DNA from: CAZGSN01 sp964371655
GTDB lineage: Bacteria > Desulfobacterota > Binatia > HRBIN30
Length of the DNA: 51,725 nucleotides
Reading direction: 5' to 3'
Assembly: GCA_964371655.1 (NCBI GenBank)
Contig: CAYJOD010000039.1
Coordinates: forward strand, 1 to 51,725
Shown piece by piece: positions 7,548 to 14,957 of this stretch. The translations under genes were made by a program, and so were the position numbers. How positions within the stretch are numbered: position 1 is the stretch's first letter; every line of letters begins with the position of its first letter. The notes under the pieces were generated by a model. That model saw nothing but the letters and a program-made list of their open reading frames with translations. It did no database searches and was not told the DNA's origin.

Positions 7548-9539
7548 ATGGACGCCGGGGACGAAGTTCACGATCAAGCCGAGACCTACGCGGCGTCGCG
7601 CCCAACTGCAATCATCGTACAGCAGGGCAAGCTGCTCGACTTTATCGACGGCATTACCCAGCGCGGTGAAACCCCAGAAGAGTACGTTCGTCAAGAAATA
7701 GCGAAGTCGATAGTCCGGGAATACCGCTACGCGAAGCTCGATATCGAGGTTGAATTCGTCCTGAGGATTGGAACGCGGAAGCCCAGAGCCGATCTCGTGA
7801 TCTTTGCGCCGCAAGCCAAGCACCACCAGGAGCACGCGCACATTATAATCGAGTGCAAGGCCTCTACTATTAAGTCAACGGACAAGAAGGATGGCGTAGG
7901 TCAGCTGCAAAGCTACATGGCCGCGTGCCCCAACGTCGAATACGGCATGTGGACGAATGGCCTAGAGCGGTTTTGCTATCGCCGCCTGGTCAAGGATGGC
8001 AAGGTCATCGTAGACGATGTGCCCGACTTGCCAGAGTTTGGGAAGGGCGACGAAGAGACCGAGCGCCCACGGTTCGATCAACTCAAACCTGCCACATCTG
8101 ACGCTCTCCTGTTCGCGTTTCGCCGCTGCCACAATTATATCGCGGGCAACCAGGGCATGAACAAGCCTCAGGCGTTCTGGGAATTGCTCAAGCTCATATT
8201 CTGCAAGATCCACGATGAGCGCCATAATGACGAAGTGGAGTTCTATGCCGGGGCCAAGGAGCGCCATGGCGTCAATGCCCCCCTGAAAGTACAGAAGCGC
8301 ATCGAGTCGCTCTGGACGCAAGTCAAAGATGACTATCCCACCATCTTTAGGAAGCTCGAAGTGATCGACCTCAAGCCCGTGGTCATGGCGTACTTGGTCA
8401 CCCAGCTCCAGATGTATTCGCTTCTGGAGAGTGACATTGACGTGAAGGGGCGGGCCTACGAAGAAATCGTTGGCTCCAATCTCCGCGGCGACCGGGGAGA
8501 GTTCTTCACGCCTCGCAATATCTGTCGCATGGCAGTGGCGATGCTAGATCCCGACGAGAGACAACTGGTATTGGACCCCGCGTGCGGCACGGGAGGGTTC
8601 CTCATAACCGCCATGAACCATGTGATTGAGAAGATCCGCGTCGTCGAGATGGCCAAGTGGGGGAATAAGATCGAGCGTGCAGAGAAAGCCATTCGTGAGC
8701 GTATCAGTAAGTTTGCCGACCGGTTCATCGTAGGCATCGACTTCAATCCGGAGTTGGTCAAGGCAACTAAGATGAACATGGTGATGAACAACGACGGAGC
8801 GGGCGGACTATTCCAGGCCAATTCGCTGGAAGCACCGGCTATCTGGGACCCGGACTTGCGCAAGCGGTCCGTAATGGGGAACGTCGACATCCTGTTCACG
8901 AATCCACCTTTTGGCTCGAAGATACCGGTGGATGACCGGGCAATCCTTGAACAGTACGATCTAGGGCACTCGTGGGCATATGATAAAGTGACGGATCGCT
9001 GGTCCAAGACGGACACCGTACAGAAGTCCCAGCCGCCAGAAATTCTGTTTATTGAACGGTGTGTCCGCTTCCTGAAGCCTGGCACGGGTAGAGCGGCAAT
9101 TGTTTTGCCAGACGGCATTCTGGGGTCACCTGGCTTAGGTTATGTCCGGGAATGGATTCTTCGCAATACGCGGGTGTTGGCAAGCATAGATCTACACCCC
9201 GATACGTTTCAGCCGTTTGTTAGCGTCCAAACAAGCCTTCTGGTTTTTCAACGTAAGACGGATGAGCAGATCGACGTCGAAGCAGCGGCGGGGCACATCA
9301 ATGACTACCAAGTTTTCATGGCCGTCGGTGAGCACGTAGGGCACGACAAGCGTGGCAATATCTCCTATGTCCGCGACCGGAAGGGTAATGAGATTGTCGA
9401 GGAAGTGGAGGAATCGATAAAGGACTGGGTGGATGGGACGCCGGTTTACAAACGAGAGAAGCGTCAGCGCAAAGTTGTCGATGACAACACTCAGCAGATT
9501 GCTCAGGCGTTCCATCTATGGCTGTCCGAGCAAGACTAG
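7548..9539 (+). CDS. Restriction nuclease-DNA adenine methylase fusion (BcgI-A-like / HsdR_N-HsdM)
   Basis: A 663-residue bifunctional restriction-modification subunit. Residues about 20-150 form a type I R-subunit N-terminal-like nuclease domain, with acidic E67/E69, D82 (PRADLVIF) and ECK at 102-104 fitting a PD-(D/E)XK site. Residues about 280-620 are an HsdM-type N6-adenine methylase with DPACGTGG (343-350) for SAM binding and catalytic NPPF (452-455). There is no helicase/translocase domain and no separate HsdR gene nearby, so it is unlike a type I system. The arrangement matches type IIB enzymes such as BcgI, where an A subunit cuts and methylates and a B subunit gives specificity. The stop overlaps the specificity gene by 22 bases. 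Ribosome site: gtaggg. Confidence 0.85.
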   Translation: MDAGDEVHDQAETYAASRPTAIIVQQGKLLDFIDGITQRGETPEEYVRQEIAKSIVREYRYAKLDIEVEFVLRIGTRKPRADLVIFAPQAKHHQEHAHIIIECKASTIKSTDKKDGVGQLQSYMAACPNVEYGMWTNGLERFCYRRLVKDGKVIVDDVPDLPEFGKGDEETERPRFDQLKPATSDALLFAFRRCHNYIAGNQGMNKPQAFWELLKLIFCKIHDERHNDEVEFYAGAKERHGVNAPLKVQKRIESLWTQVKDDYPTIFRKLEVIDLKPVVMAYLVTQLQMYSLLESDIDVKGRAYEEIVGSNLRGDRGEFFTPRNICRMAVAMLDPDERQLVLDPACGTGGFLITAMNHVIEKIRVVEMAKWGNKIERAEKAIRERISKFADRFIVGIDFNPELVKATKMNMVMNNDGAGGLFQANSLEAPAIWDPDLRKRSVMGNVDILFTNPPFGSKIPVDDRAILEQYDLGHSWAYDKVTDRWSKTDTVQKSQPPEILFIERCVRFLKPGTGRAAIVLPDGILGSPGLGYVREWILRNTRVLASIDLHPDTFQPFVSVQTSLLVFQRKTDEQIDVEAAAGHINDYQVFMAVGEHVGHDKRGNISYVRDRKGNEIVEEVEESIKDWVDGTPVYKREKRQRKVVDDNTQQIAQAFHLWLSEQD

Positions 9540-10966
9540 TCGCGCCGCCGCCCGAGCCGCAGCAAGCATGGCCGTGGCACACGCTCAAGGCAGGGGTGAT
9601 CACCGCGAGCCAAATGCTGCTCGGCGATCGGCGCATGGAGGCCGAGACGTACCTGCTGTCCGGCTTCGGCATCCGCCAGGCTATTGAGCAGCGCTCGGGT
9701 TGGGTGCGATTCGGTGAACTGGCAAATTCTTGGGCGCCACCGCGCATCAAGCAAGTTTTCGTAGAGCCAGAATTCGGGGTCCCATACTTCAACACCAGCC
9801 AGGTTTTCGACATTCGTCCGTGGCCTCGAAAGTGGCTCGCTTCGGAGAAAACGAGCAAAGCGGAGAGTCGAATAGTCAAGAGAGGCACGATCTTGGTGAT
9901 GGCATCGGCATCGCCTGGACGTTCGACGCTCGCGACCAAGGCGCACGAGAATGCCTTCATCTCTCACCATTTCATGAGAGTTGATCCAGTAAGCGCTGCG
10001 CAAGCGGGCTGGGTCTACGGGTTCCTTCGATCAACCCAAGGCCGCGCCATGATGCGTTCTACGCAATATGCAAGTATCATCCAGCATATAGAGCCTCACC
10101 ACCTCGCGGCTCTCCCAGTCCCGATGGTGCCAGAAGCACAAATCGCCGACTTCTATCAGCGTATCCAGCGCATCCTTGCTCTTCGTGATGAAGCCCACGA
10201 ACTGGCCGTCGCAGCCGACTCTCGGTTCGCGGGTGCAGTCGGATTATTGAAGCCAGAACAAGTCGAAGAAGGATTCATCGTGCGCGCTTCTGATCTGGCG
10301 AGTGGGAGGCGTCGCCTCGACGGCGCGTATTACACTCCCAAGGCGGCAGCGATCATGCATCGGTTCAAGCGATTTGACAGACTCCGTGATTTAACAGAGC
10401 GCGTTTGGTGGATGCCACGATTTCAGCGTTTCTATGGGGCTGGTGGAATTCCGTATCTAAGCGCGGACGAACTCTTCACGGTTAACCCGCAGGATGCAAG
10501 GCGCATCCTCGTGGACCCCGAAGACAAGCATGAAGCCTACTTCGTCGAACCCGGCTGGATTGTCATGGCCTGCTCAGGGCAGGTCTACGGCCTAAACGGC
10601 GCAGCCGTCTTGGCGACCGAACATCACGTGGGAACGTTTTTCTCGCATGATCTAATCCGCATCGTGGCGGATAAGTCGAAGGTACGCGCCGGCTATTTAC
10701 TCGTGGCGCTAACTCACCGCACCCACGGTCGCCCACTTCTCATCCGCGCCGCCTATGGCACGAGCATACCCCACCTTGATCCTGGCGATGTGGCGGATTT
10801 CCCCGTTGTTCGGCTGGGCGACTCAGAGGAGAACGCCATCGCCGACCTAGCTGAGCAATCCGCCAAAGCTCGGACATTGGCGGACGTAATGGATCGCGGT
10901 GTTGTTGCCGACGCATCGGCTATTATTGATCGCTTTGTAAACCCACTGCTTGAGAAGCATGGCTAA
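9518..10966 (+). CDS. Specificity subunit (HsdS / BcgI-B-like)
   Basis: A 482-residue S-type subunit with two target-recognition halves. The first ends with FYQRIQRILALRDEAHELA and the second with EENAIADLAEQSAKARTLADV, the paired helical spacers expected of HsdS proteins. Each half contains a region that would contact one half of a bipartite DNA target. It is translated from an ATG at 9518 within the end of the methylase gene, so expression is coupled. Recognition sequence cannot be predicted. Downstream, the next gene starts 8 bases before this stop. Confidence 0.8.
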   Translation: MAVRARLVAPPPEPQQAWPWHTLKAGVITASQMLLGDRRMEAETYLLSGFGIRQAIEQRSGWVRFGELANSWAPPRIKQVFVEPEFGVPYFNTSQVFDIRPWPRKWLASEKTSKAESRIVKRGTILVMASASPGRSTLATKAHENAFISHHFMRVDPVSAAQAGWVYGFLRSTQGRAMMRSTQYASIIQHIEPHHLAALPVPMVPEAQIADFYQRIQRILALRDEAHELAVAADSRFAGAVGLLKPEQVEEGFIVRASDLASGRRRLDGAYYTPKAAAIMHRFKRFDRLRDLTERVWWMPRFQRFYGAGGIPYLSADELFTVNPQDARRILVDPEDKHEAYFVEPGWIVMACSGQVYGLNGAAVLATEHHVGTFFSHDLIRIVADKSKVRAGYLLVALTHRTHGRPLLIRAAYGTSIPHLDPGDVADFPVVRLGDSEENAIADLAEQSAKARTLADVMDRGVVADASAIIDRFVNPLLEKHG

Positions 10967-11537
10967 GCCCAGCTCCATCTTTCAAGATCCCCCCGAGGAC
11001 GTCGACGAGACATGGACGCACGGCGCCATGATGGGAAGCGGGTTTTCCTGCGACGACGAGATGCTCGCGCGCTCCTATTTTGCCGCCGCCACGGTCCTTA
11101 TTGCCCACGTGTTATCGGATCACTTAGAGCAGGGACAGGATTTTCTTGGCCCGATCCTGTTCAACTACAGGCACGGAATCGAGCTATATCTAAAGGCGAT
11201 CGTGAAGCCTGGAAAGCGCGACCATAATCTTGGTTCCCTGCTTGAGGGGTACTGCCAGCACCTTCGCGAGCACTACAAAGAGAAGCCTCCTAAATGGGTC
11301 ACACTCCCTATTTCCGAGTTCGCGCAGATCGATCACGGGTCCGGCCTATTTCGCTACGGCGACCCTAACGCGCCAGCAATGGACTTTACGCACTGGATCG
11401 ATTTTCCAGCGCTTCGACGCACAATGATCTACCTGGAATGGGCATTTCGTCGCACCATATACGCAGACGCCAACGGCTTAGAGCACATCAATGCAACGTG
11501 CCCCGCGCCACGGATTGAAGAAGGCGATGAAGACTAG
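10959..11537 (+). CDS. Hypothetical RM-associated protein, HEPN-like helices
   Basis: A 192-residue protein of unknown function, co-translated with the specificity gene (8-base overlap). A segment NYRHGIELYLKAIVK and later helices resemble the first helices of HEPN-type proteins, but the usual RNase motif R-x4-6-H is not seen. The second half contains an aromatic-rich region ending YLEWAFRRTIYA. The ATG at 10959 is chosen over one at 10950. Its fixed position within the RM operon suggests an accessory or partner role, for example regulation or a backup abortive function, which is inference only. Confidence 0.55.
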   Translation: MAKPSSIFQDPPEDVDETWTHGAMMGSGFSCDDEMLARSYFAAATVLIAHVLSDHLEQGQDFLGPILFNYRHGIELYLKAIVKPGKRDHNLGSLLEGYCQHLREHYKEKPPKWVTLPISEFAQIDHGSGLFRYGDPNAPAMDFTHWIDFPALRRTMIYLEWAFRRTIYADANGLEHINATCPAPRIEEGDED

Positions 11538-11549
11538 TGGGAAGTAGCC

Positions 11550-11945
11550 ATGTCGGTCCGCCAAGACATCATCGACTGCGGTCTTGATCCTGAGAAGATA
11601 GGCGTTAACGCCTTTCTGAAGGCGCAACGTAGGCTGCTGCGTGGCGACATAGACCTTGAGGAAATGTGCGAGCTCGCGGTGAAGTTCCAAGCCGAGGAAG
11701 ACGCGTTCAACCGGGAGCAAGGCTTACGCCTGGCTGGGTACGACGTTGAAGAGTTTGACCGCGCGGCGCGCGCCAAAGAAGCGGGGCGAACATACGACGA
11801 GCAATTTCTCATCGATCAGATAGCGGACAGTCGCGGTGAGAAGTTCGCCGAGGAGAACGCGGAAGCGATCCTGGAAGCGGCGCGAGCGAGAGGCGATCTT
11901 GACGAACCGATGAAGGTTGCGCCAGTGAAGGGTGACAAGTCGTAG
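11550..11945 (+). CDS. Hypothetical acidic helical protein, last gene of RM operon
   Basis: A 131-residue, charged, mostly helical protein, starting MSVRQDIIDCGLDPEKIG. It has a good ribosome site (gggaag) and lies 12 bases after the previous stop, so it belongs to the operon. I do not recognise the family. There is no signal peptide or membrane segment. The repeated Glu/Ala-rich stretches suggest a coiled or helical bundle. The gene is followed by a possible two-way terminator at 11954-12014. Confidence 0.5.
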   Translation: MSVRQDIIDCGLDPEKIGVNAFLKAQRRLLRGDIDLEEMCELAVKFQAEEDAFNREQGLRLAGYDVEEFDRAARAKEAGRTYDEQFLIDQIADSRGEKFAEENAEAILEAARARGDLDEPMKVAPVKGDKS

Positions 11946-11953
11946 AAACACGA

Positions 11954-12014
11954 AAGGCCCTTCGCGGCTGGCCTGGCCCGGTATCAAGCCGAGGGGCGGT
12001 CCGTGAAGAGCCTT
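11954..12014. terminator. Stem between convergent operons (possible bidirectional terminator)
   Basis: aaggcccttcgcgg (11954-11967) pairs imperfectly with ccgtgaagagcctt (12001-12014). It lies between the end of the RM operon and the end of the opposed three-gene operon, the position expected for a shared terminator. There is no strong T-run. Confidence 0.4.
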
Positions 12015-12106
12015 CGCTCGTCAGCGACGCGCCCTTCCGACTAACAATGCCGGGGGAACGCCGCCAACACGTTCTTTATGGCCCGATCGAAGGGCGGTTG
12101 CAACCG

Positions 12107-12280
12107 TCAGTCGTTGCTTGATTTCGCCACGTAGCTAGCCCGCGTAACAGGCTCAATTGCCTTTACTATCTTACTTGCTGCTACCTCCACGGTCTTCCTC
12201 GAAGGCGCTTTTCCCGAACTCGCCGTCAGGGCGTCGATTACGAACTCGCGGGCTTGCGCCTTCAACTCACTCTGGCTCAT
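12107..12280 (-). CDS. Tiny Lys/Ala-rich protein, last gene of three-gene operon
   Basis: A 57-residue protein, MSQSELKAQAREFVIDALTA then SSGKAPSRKTVEVAASKIVK. Its ATG overlaps the TGA of the upstream gene as ATGA, and a good ribosome site (gggag) lies just before it. It has no membrane segment. The family is not recognised. Coupled translation with the 104-residue gene makes it a likely real gene and possibly a partner protein. Confidence 0.55.
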   Translation of the reverse strand: MSQSELKAQAREFVIDALTASSGKAPSRKTVEVAASKIVKAIEPVTRASYVAKSSND

Positions 12281-12591
12281 TTTGCATCTCCCTTTGATGT
12301 GAGATCATCCCAAAATCGATCGATGATCAAGTTGCAATAGTACCGCCGCCAATATTTTTGCGTCAGACGTTCGGCGTTCAAGTAGTCGGTAAGCGCCGCG
12401 TCCACCTCCAGAAGCGGAAACAGGATCTTCGAAACGTCATCTGGTCTGATGACAGCATGATCCGGGAACGTGCTCTTCGTGAAGCGAAGCGCCTTAGCGA
12501 CAAGATCCTTCCACCGCGCGGAATCCTTCTTCAAAAAATCGACAAGTCCAACAGCGGTGAGCTTCTGGTCTTCTTCCAGCGTAAGGGCCAT
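12277..12591 (-). CDS. Hypothetical 104-residue protein
   Basis: A small helical protein, MALTLEEDQKLTAVGLVDFL at the start and IIDRFWDDLTSKGDAK at the end, with a central YLNAERLTQKYWRRYYCN aromatic patch. It is separated by one base from the membrane gene upstream and overlaps the tiny gene downstream (ATGA). I do not recognise the family. The compact three-gene layout is typical of toxin-antitoxin, immunity or small defence modules. Confidence 0.5.
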   Translation of the reverse strand: MALTLEEDQKLTAVGLVDFLKKDSARWKDLVAKALRFTKSTFPDHAVIRPDDVSKILFPLLEVDAALTDYLNAERLTQKYWRRYYCNLIIDRFWDDLTSKGDAK

Positions 12592-12592
12592 A

Positions 12593-12898
12593 TCAGAGCA
12601 CGTCCGCTAGGGTCTGCAATCCGCACAGGAACACAACGGCCATCGCCAAGGCTAAGGACGTGACGCCGACGCACTCCCAAGCCTTGGCACCGCCATCAAC
12701 TAGAAACAGCCCACTTGTCGTGGCCGCGAGAGATAGCGTCAGGCCAGCAAACGCAAGCAACGCTCGCGCTTTGAACTTGGCCTTCACGCTCGCCTGTTGC
12801 TCCTTCGCGTACGACCCAAACGCCGAAACCGACGCACCAAGAAAAACGAGTATCAGCCCCGCGAAAGCGGTGCCGCCGGCTATGAGCTGCTCCTTCAT
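12593..12898 (-). CDS. Small multi-pass membrane protein
   Basis: A 101-residue protein with about three membrane spans: IAGGTAFAGLILVFLGASVS, a central LLAFAGLTLSLAATTSGLFL, and VGVTSLALAMAVVFLCGL. The start is the ATG at 12898 (MKEQLIAGG), after which the hydrophobic segments begin; the longer open frame upstream is not convincing. It is the first gene of the opposed three-gene operon in the island. It could be a membrane effector or an anchor, but nothing specific identifies it. Confidence 0.5.
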   Translation of the reverse strand: MKEQLIAGGTAFAGLILVFLGASVSAFGSYAKEQQASVKAKFKARALLAFAGLTLSLAATTSGLFLVDGGAKAWECVGVTSLALAMAVVFLCGLQTLADVL

Positions 12899-13038
12899 TT
12901 CAATAGGTCCCCCGTTGGCGGCAGATGTCCCCCAGGGCGCGGCGAATGTCAACTGGACGAGGGGCAGCCTTTGCGTAGAAGATGGCCCCACGACCTGCAC
13001 ATGATTTACTCCAGGAAGTAGGAGCGCCATTCACTCCG

Positions 13039-13106
13039 CGAGCTTTTGGGCAGGCCCCCGAGCTTTTGGGCAAGCAGGGGTCAGAAGCGAGCTTTTAGGC
13101 AAAGCC
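13039..13106. repeat. Right end of the island: three tandem end motifs
   Basis: Three copies of a 'cgagctttt(g/a)ggca' unit begin at 13039, 13059 and 13088. The middle copy is part of the perfect 16-bp inverted match to the left end. The last copy ends in ggcaaagcc, the inverse of the left terminus. Repeated subterminal motifs of this kind are typical transposase-binding sites. Confidence 0.7.
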
Positions 13107-13143
13107 CCTTGAACCCTTGAACCCTCGACCCCTCGATCCCTTC
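13107..13143. repeat. 'ttgaaccctt' repeat tract, copy 2
   Basis: ccttgaacccttgaaccctc and following units continue the tract that is broken at 5960 by the island. Confidence 0.75.
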
Positions 13144-13235
13144 CTCAATGCAATAATCCAACGCCTGCTTTCGCCTCTGCCTTTGAATCGGGCGGGAGAG
13201 CAGGCATATGCATAGTCTACGGAAAGGGTTTCGAA

Positions 13236-14177
13236 GTGCGGGCGGATCAAGGCGACGAAGCGCACGCGGCGCAACAGCTTATTCGGCGCTGCGTTGCCGG
13301 CGACCGCGACGCGATTCGGGTGTTTCAAGAGCGCTACGGCGAGCTGATCTACGGCTACCCGATGCGCGTGTATCAGGTGGCCCCGGAGGAAGCGGGCGAC
13401 TTCTACGTCTACGCCTTCGACCGCGGCCGGATCTTCCGGCGCTCGCAGACCTACGCCGGCCGCGCTCCGTTCCAAGCCTACCTGGTGGCCATTGTTCTGG
13501 ATCATCTCATGATCGACTGGAAACGTAGCGAACGGAGTATCGAGACGGTGCCGCTGGATTCAATAACCATGGCCGTGGAGATCGAGGAGGCGAGCGTATC
13601 GGGCCCTGCCGACACGGGGCGCTTTTCTTTGCAGCGCGTCATCGCCGAGCTCGACACGCGCAAGGCGATCCTGATGAAGCTGTTGCACGTCGAGGATTGC
13701 GAGCTGAGCGCCGAGGAGCTGGGCCACCTGCAGAAGATGTCGGGCCGCGGCGGCCGCGACGTGGTCGTAGCCGTCGATCGCCTGCGGGCGACGGTGCGCG
13801 GGCGCGAAGCCGCTCTGAAGCGCATCGAGGACTCTCTCGATGCCGTGCACGCGTGGATTTCTCTCTACGAACGCCGCCAGCGCCGTCTCGGCGACGACAT
13901 CGCGTCGCTGCCACCGGAAACGAGCTCGTCCCGACGCCTGTGCGAAGAGCGGCAAACCCTGGAAGGGAAGATGAAGCGCCGCCTGCAGCAGCGCGAGAAG
14001 CTGCTGACGCAGCGCCAGCGCCGCAAGGTCACGGCGCCTTACAAGGAGATCGCGGCGATCCTGAACACCACGGTTGGCAACGTTGCCTCGATGATTGCGC
14101 GCACACGCAACGAGATCGCACAGCGACTGCGGGCGCAGGAGAAAGAAGCACCAAATGAGCTGCCCACCACTCATTGA
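13236..14177 (+). CDS. ECF-type RNA polymerase sigma factor with long linker
   Basis: A 313-residue sigma-70 family protein. Residues about 12-100 form region 2 (AAQQLIRRCVAGDRDAIRVF and later APFQAYLVAIVLDHLMIDWK). Region 4 is near the C-terminus as a helix-turn-helix, YKEIAAILNTTVGNVASMI. Between them is an unusual ~150-residue charged linker with a coiled-coil-like RRQRRLGDD...KMKRRLQQREKLL stretch; typical ECF factors are only about 180 residues. The GTG start at 13236 has aaaggg upstream. Its last 23 bases overlap the anti-sigma gene, the classic arrangement for coupled regulation. It probably transcribes this cluster; the promoter was not identified. Confidence 0.75.
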   Translation: MRADQGDEAHAAQQLIRRCVAGDRDAIRVFQERYGELIYGYPMRVYQVAPEEAGDFYVYAFDRGRIFRRSQTYAGRAPFQAYLVAIVLDHLMIDWKRSERSIETVPLDSITMAVEIEEASVSGPADTGRFSLQRVIAELDTRKAILMKLLHVEDCELSAEELGHLQKMSGRGGRDVVVAVDRLRATVRGREAALKRIEDSLDAVHAWISLYERRQRRLGDDIASLPPETSSSRRLCEERQTLEGKMKRRLQQREKLLTQRQRRKVTAPYKEIAAILNTTVGNVASMIARTRNEIAQRLRAQEKEAPNELPTTH

Positions 14178-14910
14178 GCTATCCCAGTTCGTCGATGCCG
14201 AGCTCGATGCGGCCACGATGCGACGCATCGAGGAGCACCTGAGTGCCTGCAGCGCCTGCGCGCAGAGCGTGGCAGAATTCGAGTCGCTCGCCCGCGTTGT
14301 CGAGCGTAGCTTCGACGGCGCTCCCGCCGGCGCACAATGTCCGACGTCCGAAGCCGTGCTGGCGCATCTCATCTCCGCGCCCGCCACCGCCAACGCGATC
14401 GACGCCCACATCGACGGCTGCGACCACTGTGCGCGCCTACTGCAGCGGCTGCAGCACACGCTTGGATTGATGGCCGAGATGCCCACTACGGTCCCGGCGC
14501 CGCTACGCGAGCGCGTCGCCGCCATGTCGGCGCCCACCGCGACACGGCCGCAGCTGGCGGCATCCCGTGCTTCGCTGTGGGAACGCCTCGCGGCCGCGTT
14601 GCGCTACCCGGTGCTGATGCCGGCAGCGTTTGCCACCGGGATGTTGCTGTATGTCATCGCGCAGCAGCTGCCGCCGGCACCCGGACTGCCTGCCGCCGCA
14701 AGCCGGTCGGTGTCGCAGCCGGGCCCGGTCACGCGCCGCGTCACGGTGGCGGAGGCATGGGTGTACTCCGAGCCCAGCTCGCGTGCGCAAGTCGTCGCCA
14801 AGCTGAGCCGTGGCAACGCCGTGGATATTTCCACGGAAGAGCGCGGCTGGTGTCGAGTCGCCCTAGCGGACGGACGCCAGGGCTGGATCGAGGGACGATC
14901 GCTGCAGTGA
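14155..14910 (+). CDS. Anti-sigma factor: zinc-finger, one membrane span, SH3-like domain
   Basis: A 251-residue membrane anti-sigma factor. A putative zinc-binding motif HLSACSAC lies near residue 30, and a second, similar HIDGCDHC lies near residue 85. A membrane span (VLMPAAFATGMLLYVIA) follows near residue 160. The C-terminal ~60 residues (AWVYSEPSSRAQVVAKL...GWIEGRSLQ) form a bacterial SH3 domain, expected to sense cell-wall or envelope state outside. The ATG at 14155 overlaps the sigma gene; the upstream extension to 14095 is a shadow. It would hold the sigma factor until an envelope signal releases it. Confidence 0.85.
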   Translation: MSCPPLIELSQFVDAELDAATMRRIEEHLSACSACAQSVAEFESLARVVERSFDGAPAGAQCPTSEAVLAHLISAPATANAIDAHIDGCDHCARLLQRLQHTLGLMAEMPTTVPAPLRERVAAMSAPTATRPQLAASRASLWERLAAALRYPVLMPAAFATGMLLYVIAQQLPPAPGLPAAASRSVSQPGPVTRRVTVAEAWVYSEPSSRAQVVAKLSRGNAVDISTEERGWCRVALADGRQGWIEGRSLQ

Positions 14911-14957
14911 CGAATCCGCACCGATCACGAAACGCGGAACCAGAAAGAAGCTCGGCG

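Larger units (their letters stand above)
5961..13106. mobile_element. Transposon-like island with SWIM-DDE transposase and restriction-modification cargo
   Basis: The left end (5961-5977) reads ggctttgcacaaaacct. The right end read inward (13106-13090) is ggctttgcctaaaagct, matching at 14 of 17 positions. A perfect 16-bp inverted repeat, ttgcccaaaagctcgg, lies at 6014-6029 and inverted at 13058-13073. Both ends abut the same 'ttgaaccctt' tract, which looks like one target split by insertion. Inside are a transposase at the left edge, a five-gene restriction-modification operon and a three-gene opposed operon. By eye, base composition is lower in GC than in the flanks. The boundaries are inferred; no target duplication can be separated from the repetitive target. 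Confidence 0.65.

Noticed and set aside
11954..12106. Possible small RNA or gene between the convergent operons
   Set aside because: Only an imperfect stem is visible; it is listed as a tentative terminator.
14337..14957. 5' extension of the secreted-protein frame across the anti-sigma gene
   Set aside because: The anti-sigma factor occupies this stretch in another frame with zinc-finger, membrane and SH3 parts; the extension has none.
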